NCBI GenBank assembly: GCA_026785985.1
Contig: JAJAYX010000845.1
Coordinates: forward strand, 1 to 10,491
Reading direction: 5' to 3'
Origin: Rudanella sp.
GTDB lineage: Bacteria > Bacteroidota > Bacteroidia > Cytophagales > Spirosomataceae
Length of the DNA: 10,491 nt
Within the stretch, counting starts at the first letter, position 1. Each line of letters starts with the position of its first letter. Positions 7,193-10,491 of this stretch are shown piece after piece. A program made the position numbers and the translations under genes. The notes under the pieces are model-generated. The model searched no databases. It was not told the DNA's origin and saw only the letters and a program-made list of their open reading frames with translations.

Positions 7193-7816
7193 TTAGCCCG
7201 CAATCAGGCGAATGAACTGCCAGAGGGCCATACTGATGAAAGTTCCTGCTATCAGCCGATTGATCCACAGGTTGTTAAGGTACTGCAGAACGCGCTGCCG
7301 ATATCGGTTGGCTACGAATGACACCAGCACCAGCAACCCAAAGGCTCCCGAAGCGGTAGCCACCGCAAACACCCACTGACTGCCGGGCTGATTGGCAGGC
7401 ACCAGCATGGCACCACTTAGATAGATCCAGACCGCTGACCAGAAAGGCAGTAACTGCGGGTTGGTACTGCTCAACGCAACCCCTTTCCAGAACGGAAACG
7501 TAGTGTATCCGCCAGATGCCACCGCTACCAGCTCCACAGGCTTTTGGCGGAGCGCGGCCAACCCGGCCAGCAAAAAGACCGGAATGGGCAGGTAGGGCAG
7601 AAACTTCACCCAGGCGGCATCCATCGGAATCAGCATGGCTCCGCCAGCCGCCAGCGCACTATACCCAATTTCGGGCAGGCTACCTCCCAGGGCCAGCCAC
7701 AACCCCGCCCGTCGACTCTGCAACAGCGTGGTCTGAATAACGGCCAGATTCACCGTGCCGGGGTGAATGGAACCGGCAAAACTGATGATACTGACTAAAA
7801 CAAAAAGCAGGAGCAT
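7193..7816 (-). CDS. LysE/RhtB family translocator
   Basis: 207 residues, the usual length for LysE-type exporters, which expel amino acids or related small molecules through the inner membrane. About six hydrophobic segments are visible (near 1-22, 36-58, 66-84, 112-136, 147-167 and 187-205). The loop after helix 1 reads SIHPGTVNLAVIQ, which corresponds to the family's conserved GPG/PGP turn with PGT here. SSTNPQLLPFW after the middle loop corresponds to the NPK/NP-A segment of the family. The ATG at 7816 gives the hydrophobic start MLLLFVLVSI. The start lies 37 bases after the DinB-like stop and the stop 16 bases before the hydrolase ATG, so an operon is likely. The substrate is unknown. 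Confidence 0.85.
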   Translation of the reverse strand: MLLLFVLVSIISFAGSIHPGTVNLAVIQTTLLQSRRAGLWLALGGSLPEIGYSALAAGGAMLIPMDAAWVKFLPYLPIPVFLLAGLAALRQKPVELVAVASGGYTTFPFWKGVALSSTNPQLLPFWSAVWIYLSGAMLVPANQPGSQWVFAVATASGAFGLLVLVSFVANRYRQRVLQYLNNLWINRLIAGTFISMALWQFIRLIAG

Positions 7817-7853
7817 GACCGGAGAGGTGAGAGAGTTAGTGAGCCGCCTGATG

Positions 7854-8153
7854 TTAGACCGTTGAATACGCTACGCCGAAGTTCTCGGGTAAATCAAGCT
7901 CAGGAAACGAATCCCGAACAGTTACCTGAATCAGAGCCATGCGGTAGATGGCGTGTTCGAGGTTGTAATTGAGGTAGCCGCTTTGGGCATGGTTCACCAG
8001 CAGTTGGTAGAACTCCAGAATGTGCCTGACATGCTTGCCGATGGTGTTGCCGGATAACACGTCCGATGGGCGGGTGTAGTCGGCGTTGGTGAGCTGACCT
8101 ACTACCTGGGCCAGTTGCATAAGAATATCGGTATTGGCAGATTTTAGCGACAT
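7854..8153 (-). pseudogene. DinB-like protein with apparent internal deletion
   Basis: 99 codons from the ATG at 8153 to TAA at 7854. The first part (LMQLAQVVGQLTNADY ... GNTIGKHVRHILEFYQLL) matches the N-terminal helices of small DinB/YfiT-like helical-bundle proteins common in Bacteroidota, including the first metal-ligand region (GKHVRH). The end (NLEHAIYRMALIQV ... LPENFGVAYSTV) matches their last helix and tail. As I recall the family, about 45-55 residues normally separate the NY(D) motif from the LEHA helix. Here NY runs straight into NLEHA at about 7961-7970, suggesting an in-frame deletion. In addition the HxxxH pair of the last helix reads HAIYR, so one expected metal ligand is Arg. 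The product could still be made but probably lacks a complete bundle and metal site. It lies between the doxX-like gene and the LysE gene on the same strand. Confidence 0.6.
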
Positions 8154-8221
8154 AGTACAAGGAGATAAAGAATGAGAAATAAGAAATAATGAATCAGTCC
8201 GTCGACGCGGATGAATCAGAA

Positions 8222-8638
8222 TTAGCTGTGGGTGGGGGTAGTCCGCCGGCCCAGTAATGAATAGACGATGGGAAGCCGTTCGGCGCGGGTGAGCAGCAAA
8301 ATGACCGAGCAGCTCACGGCCACGATCACGGCCAGAAAGAACAGGTAGCCACCGTCGTTAAGTACCGAAATGCCCAGGATAGTCAGGTGGGCAACGATAG
8401 CACCAGCCATTAACCCCAGACCCGCTCCAATCCAACTGGTACGGAGAATCAGAATGAGTATCGCGGCAATCAGTTCGATAACGCCCGAGCCAATGCGGCC
8501 CCAGGGTTCAACGCCCAGCCGCGAGAAAATGTAGACGGACTCGGCTTCGCCACCAAACTTAAAATAAAGCGTTTGGAGCAGGATGATGGCGGCTCCTAAA
8601 CGGGCGGCCCAAAGCAGATAAATCATGGTCTTGTTCAT
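8222..8638 (-). CDS. DoxX family membrane protein
   Basis: 138 residues with four predicted membrane helices (about 5-25, 48-66, 69-90 and 97-117), the DoxX fold. The family-typical pattern is visible: the segment after helix 1, LQTLYFKFGG, then FSRLGVEPWGRIGSGVIELIAAILIL, where the G..E pair in helix 2 is characteristic. The ATG at 8638 gives a short N-terminal tail, MNKTMIYLL. DoxX-like proteins are linked to thiosulfate/quinone oxidoreduction in archaea and to redox stress in actinobacteria; in Bacteroidota their role is mostly unknown. The gene lies 66 bases downstream of the broken YHS gene and 68 bases upstream of the DinB-like gene, all on one strand. It appears intact. Confidence 0.85.
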   Translation of the reverse strand: MNKTMIYLLWAARLGAAIILLQTLYFKFGGEAESVYIFSRLGVEPWGRIGSGVIELIAAILILILRTSWIGAGLGLMAGAIVAHLTILGISVLNDGGYLFFLAVIVAVSCSVILLLTRAERLPIVYSLLGRRTTPTHS

Positions 8639-8704
8639 GTCGGACCGCCAATGCGGTAAATAGATCGTTAGGGAGCGGTCGGCCGTTGCCGGTATTTCGA
8701 GTCG

Positions 8705-9182
8705 TTAGGAAGCCGATGGCACGAATTTAGCCCAGCTTTGGTCAGCTTTTTTGTGCAGATTTTCTTCATCTTTGTTCCACTTGGGGAGCGTGTTGTTGAT
8801 GAAGCTGTGGTAGAACTAGAACAGAAACAGCTTACCGCCCGTGACTTTGAACGTTTCGGGGTCGATCTCTACTTTCTCGCCCGTGGCTCCCAGGGCGTAG
8901 GCACACCAGCCGCCGTACTCTGGCTCGTACTTGTCAGGGCTTTTCCGGAACAGGTCCAGGTTGGCCGCTGAGGCAAACCGATAGGTGACGTTTTTGTAAG
9001 TGAAGCTATTGGCCGGCGAGCCTTTCACCGCTTTGTTCTGGGTGAAGTAAGCGACGGGGGTCATAGCCCTGAATGGCGAGGCCGTTTTCAAGGTTGAACT
9101 GTTGTTTGCGAACCGCTGGATTCTGAGCGGTTGCGGCTGTGGTCATCGCCAGGGCGAGCAGCAGGATGGTTAGTGTTTTCAT
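8705..9182 (-). pseudogene. YHS-domain secreted protein, disrupted by a frameshift and an in-frame stop
   Basis: From the ATG at 9182 the frame gives a signal peptide (MKTLTILLLALAMTTAATAQ) and then NGLAIQGYDP, where it leaves the family pattern. The continuation VAYFTQNKAVKG is in the next frame, and the change falls in a run of five G on the plus strand (9056-9060). Four would restore GYDPVAYF. The second frame gives the YHS core (YRFASAANLDLFRKSPDKY, YGGWCAYAL, TGGKLFLF) and meets TAG at 8816-8818. Past that stop the same frame continues FYHSFINNTLPKWNKDEENLHKK to TAA at 8705, which is the usual C-terminal tail of this family. The stop sits in a TTCTAGTTCTAC near-tandem, as if six bases had been duplicated. 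Repaired, the protein would be about 157 residues. YHS domains are thought to bind metal through conserved Cys. The doxX-like gene follows. Confidence 0.8.
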
Positions 9183-9272
9183 GATCGTACCGCTGAAGTA
9201 GCCCCGCGCTGAAGCGGATGTGTTGTTTAATTGGTTTGTGTCGGTCAGCATGTTGCTGTGACTCATTACATT

Positions 9273-9288
9273 GGTATTGCCAAATACC
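9273..9288. promoter_or_regulatory. Short inverted repeat upstream of the YHS pseudogene
   Basis: GGTATT and AATACC form perfect 6-base arms around GCCA, about 90-105 bases upstream of the YHS ATG on the minus strand. It could be a small operator or chance. Confidence 0.25.
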
Positions 9289-9293
9289 GTTCC

Positions 9294-9371
9294 AGTCGTG
9301 CCAGCCGATTGAAAAAAGGGCCTACAACCCCAAATTGGCCTAAAAAAGAAGTTTAAGTCGTGCCAATCGGC
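9294..9371. repeat. Direct repeat AGTCGTGCCA with flanking inverted GCCGATTG/CAATCGGC
   Basis: AGTCGTGCCA occurs at 9294-9303 and 9356-9365, 62 bases apart and in the same direction, with partial similarity extending to the left (GTTCC/GTTTA). Right after copy 1 comes GCCGATTG (9304-9311), and its exact reverse complement CAATCGGC (9364-9371) overlaps the end of copy 2. The 62-base spacing is about six helical turns, which would place both sites on the same DNA face. They lie in the leader side of the YHS gene, in non-coding DNA. Confidence 0.4.
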
Positions 9372-9395
9372 CCCGGCCGATGCGGGTAGACTTAC

Positions 9396-9422
9396 GATAT
9401 TTCGTTAGTTTTACGAAATATC
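9396..9422. promoter_or_regulatory. Perfect 10-bp inverted repeat, probable repressor operator
   Basis: GATATTTCGT (9396-9405) and ACGAAATATC (9413-9422) are perfect arms around the 7-base TAGTTTT. On the plus strand TAGTTTTA (9406-9413) resembles a -7 element (TAnnTTTG) lying inside the operator, the usual arrangement for an autoregulated ArsR- or MarR-like repressor. There is no T run after it, so a terminator is less likely. No such regulator gene is present: rightward the DNA runs directly into a kinase remnant without its start. Family assignment is inference. Confidence 0.5.
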
Positions 9423-9439
9423 CGATGCGCATTCGGGGG

Positions 9440-10405
9440 ATAGTATGGCGGGGCCACCGACTGGTTTATTAAACTCTGGCAGGAGGTGCGGCATCACCAG
9501 ACGCTCACCCTAGATATGCCCCTGAAACGCCGGGACGGTATGCTACGGCAGGCTGAGGTCGGTATGAATTTCGTCTGGTTTGAGGATCAGTATTATCTGT
9601 GCTGTTTCCTGCGCGACGTCACCGAACGGTCTCAACTGGATGAGACCCTGCGCCGAATTTCAGAAGGCACAGCCGCCGAGATCGGTATCGACTTTTTTCA
9701 GGCCCTGGTCAAACAACTAACCATCTCACTTGGCGTACAGTATGCTATGGTCACCGAATGTATTAACGTCGAGAAAACCCGCGTACGAACGCTGGCCTTT
9801 GGGTATAATGATGCCCTGCTCAAGAACATCGAATACGATTTGGCAGACACCCCCTGCGACATTGTCATGCGCGACCGGGAATTTTATTACCCGACCGGGG
9901 TGGCCAACAACTTTAGTAAGGACGAAGGTAGTGAATCGTATCTGGGCGTACCTATTCATGATAAATCAGGAGAGGTAATTGGCTATTTAGCCGTTTGCGA
10001 TTCGCGCCCCATGACCGACCACCGCAAATACGTTACGGGTATTGGCGGCCCGGTCGGGTGCTTAAATTGGCCGAAAAGAGGCCGAAGAACGGCTGCTACG
10101 GGTGCAGCAACAACTGGAAGCGACGGTGGTGACCCGCACCCTTGAACTGGCTACGGCCAAAGAGGAAGCAGAGAGTGCCAATCGGGCCAAAAGCGAGTTT
10201 CTGGCTACCATGAGCCACGAACTGCGCACTCCCCTCAACGGTATTCTGGGCTATACACAGCTTTTTAAGCGCGATATCAAGCTATCTGAATCCCACCAGA
10301 AGGGAGTTGCCATTAGGCACGACTGCTCCGAAAGCCTGCTCTCACTCATCAACGACTTACTGGATTTCTCGAAAACTGGAAGCTGAACGGCTAAGCTATG
10401 GCATC
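9440..10405 (+). pseudogene. PAS-GAF-HisKA sensor histidine kinase remnant
   Basis: Coding similarity begins after a TAG near 9440 with DWFIKLWQEVRHHQ, the second half of a PAS domain (PLKRRDGML, FLRDVTERSQ), so the start and N-terminal sensor part are missing. A GAF domain follows (about 9655-10040; DFFQALVKQLTISLGVQYAMV ... YLGVPIHDKSGEVIGYLAVCDSRP). The frame then changes near 10044, and in the new frame AARSGA is followed by TAA (10063-10065) where Glu is expected. It then reads [17 protein letters not shown], a coiled coil, and the HisKA box [21 protein letters not shown], with the phosphoacceptor His codon at 10216-10218. An extra A in 10372-10375 shifts frame again before LEAERLSYG, and similarity stops near 10400. 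No HATPase domain follows. The gene is truncated at both ends with three internal lesions and cannot make a working kinase. Confidence 0.75.
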
Positions 10406-10491
10406 ATTTTTTAGGGTCTAAAAGGCCAATAGTTCTGCCAAAAACAAGTGATTTTGACCAGAATTAAGGGTAAAAACGGAAGCACGAGTGC
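10400..10491. other. Right-edge A/T-rich sequence after loss of kinase similarity
   Basis: After about 10400 all frames lose kinase-like coding. The sequence is A-rich and contains two similar words, TTAGGGTCTAAAA (10411-10423) and TTAAGGGTAAAAA (10464-10476). It may be the edge of an insertion element or a deletion junction that continues beyond the window. No transposase coding is visible here. Confidence 0.25.

Noticed and set aside
6374..7215. Plus-strand frames opposite the alpha/beta hydrolase
   Set aside because: The minus-strand frame has a complete Ser-Asp-His triad; the plus frames are Pro/Arg/Ser-rich and domain-free.
9345..9371. TGGCACG on the minus strand as a sigma-54 -24 element (also near 9303)
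   Set aside because: No GC/TTGC -12 element at the required spacing follows either copy.
9396..9422. The 10-bp inverted repeat as a terminator hairpin
   Set aside because: The stem is A/T-rich, no T run follows on the plus strand, and it sits in an upstream region, so an operator is the better reading.
1..10491. CRISPR array, tRNA, rRNA, toxin-antitoxin pair or defence system
   Set aside because: No regularly spaced repeat array, no cloverleaf with recognisable tRNA arms, and no nuclease, helicase or toxin-like coding was found on either strand.

Overview
The window looks like chromosomal DNA from a Bacteroidota member, most likely Cytophagales (a Spirosoma-like genus). The grounds are the gene families present (Anbu-type peptidase, a secreted SGNH hydrolase with DUF11 repeats, DoxX and YHS small proteins), general lack of strong Shine-Dalgarno sites, a TAnnTTTG-type promoter element before rsmA, and base composition near half GC by eye. 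The taxonomic call is inference; no 16S or other marker is present.

Layout. Positions 1-3072 hold two minus-strand genes: the N-terminal part of an Anbu proteasome-like peptidase running off the left edge, and upstream of it an 863-residue secreted SGNH esterase with Ig-like and DUF11 domains. A divergent intergenic region (3073-3292) carries repeats. Positions 3293-5951 are a compact plus-strand set: an acidic hypothetical protein, rsmA (ksgA) for 16S rRNA dimethylation, and mgtE for Mg2+ uptake, the last two overlapping by 4 bases. These genes all look intact.

From about 6.07 kb to the right end the picture changes. The minus-strand series, in transcription order, is a YHS-domain secreted protein (broken), a DoxX-type membrane protein (intact), a DinB-like protein (apparently internally deleted), a LysE-type exporter (intact), an alpha/beta hydrolase (intact) and a short signal-peptide ORF that looks like the stub of a second YHS protein. 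To the right, on the plus strand, is a PAS-GAF-HisKA histidine kinase remnant, truncated at both ends and with three internal lesions. Between the broken YHS gene and the kinase remnant lies a repeat-rich regulatory-looking stretch with a perfect 10-bp inverted repeat that resembles a repressor operator but has no intact gene beside it on the plus strand.

No CRISPR array, tRNA, rRNA or intact transposase is visible. I do not see a convincing new multi-gene system. The most notable signal is the concentration of gene decay in the right 4.4 kb beside intact housekeeping genes, with an orphan operator and an abrupt loss of kinase homology near 10.4 kb. Several lesions are single-base changes in homopolymers and could be sequencing errors. 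The DinB deletion, the in-frame stops and the truncations are harder to explain that way.
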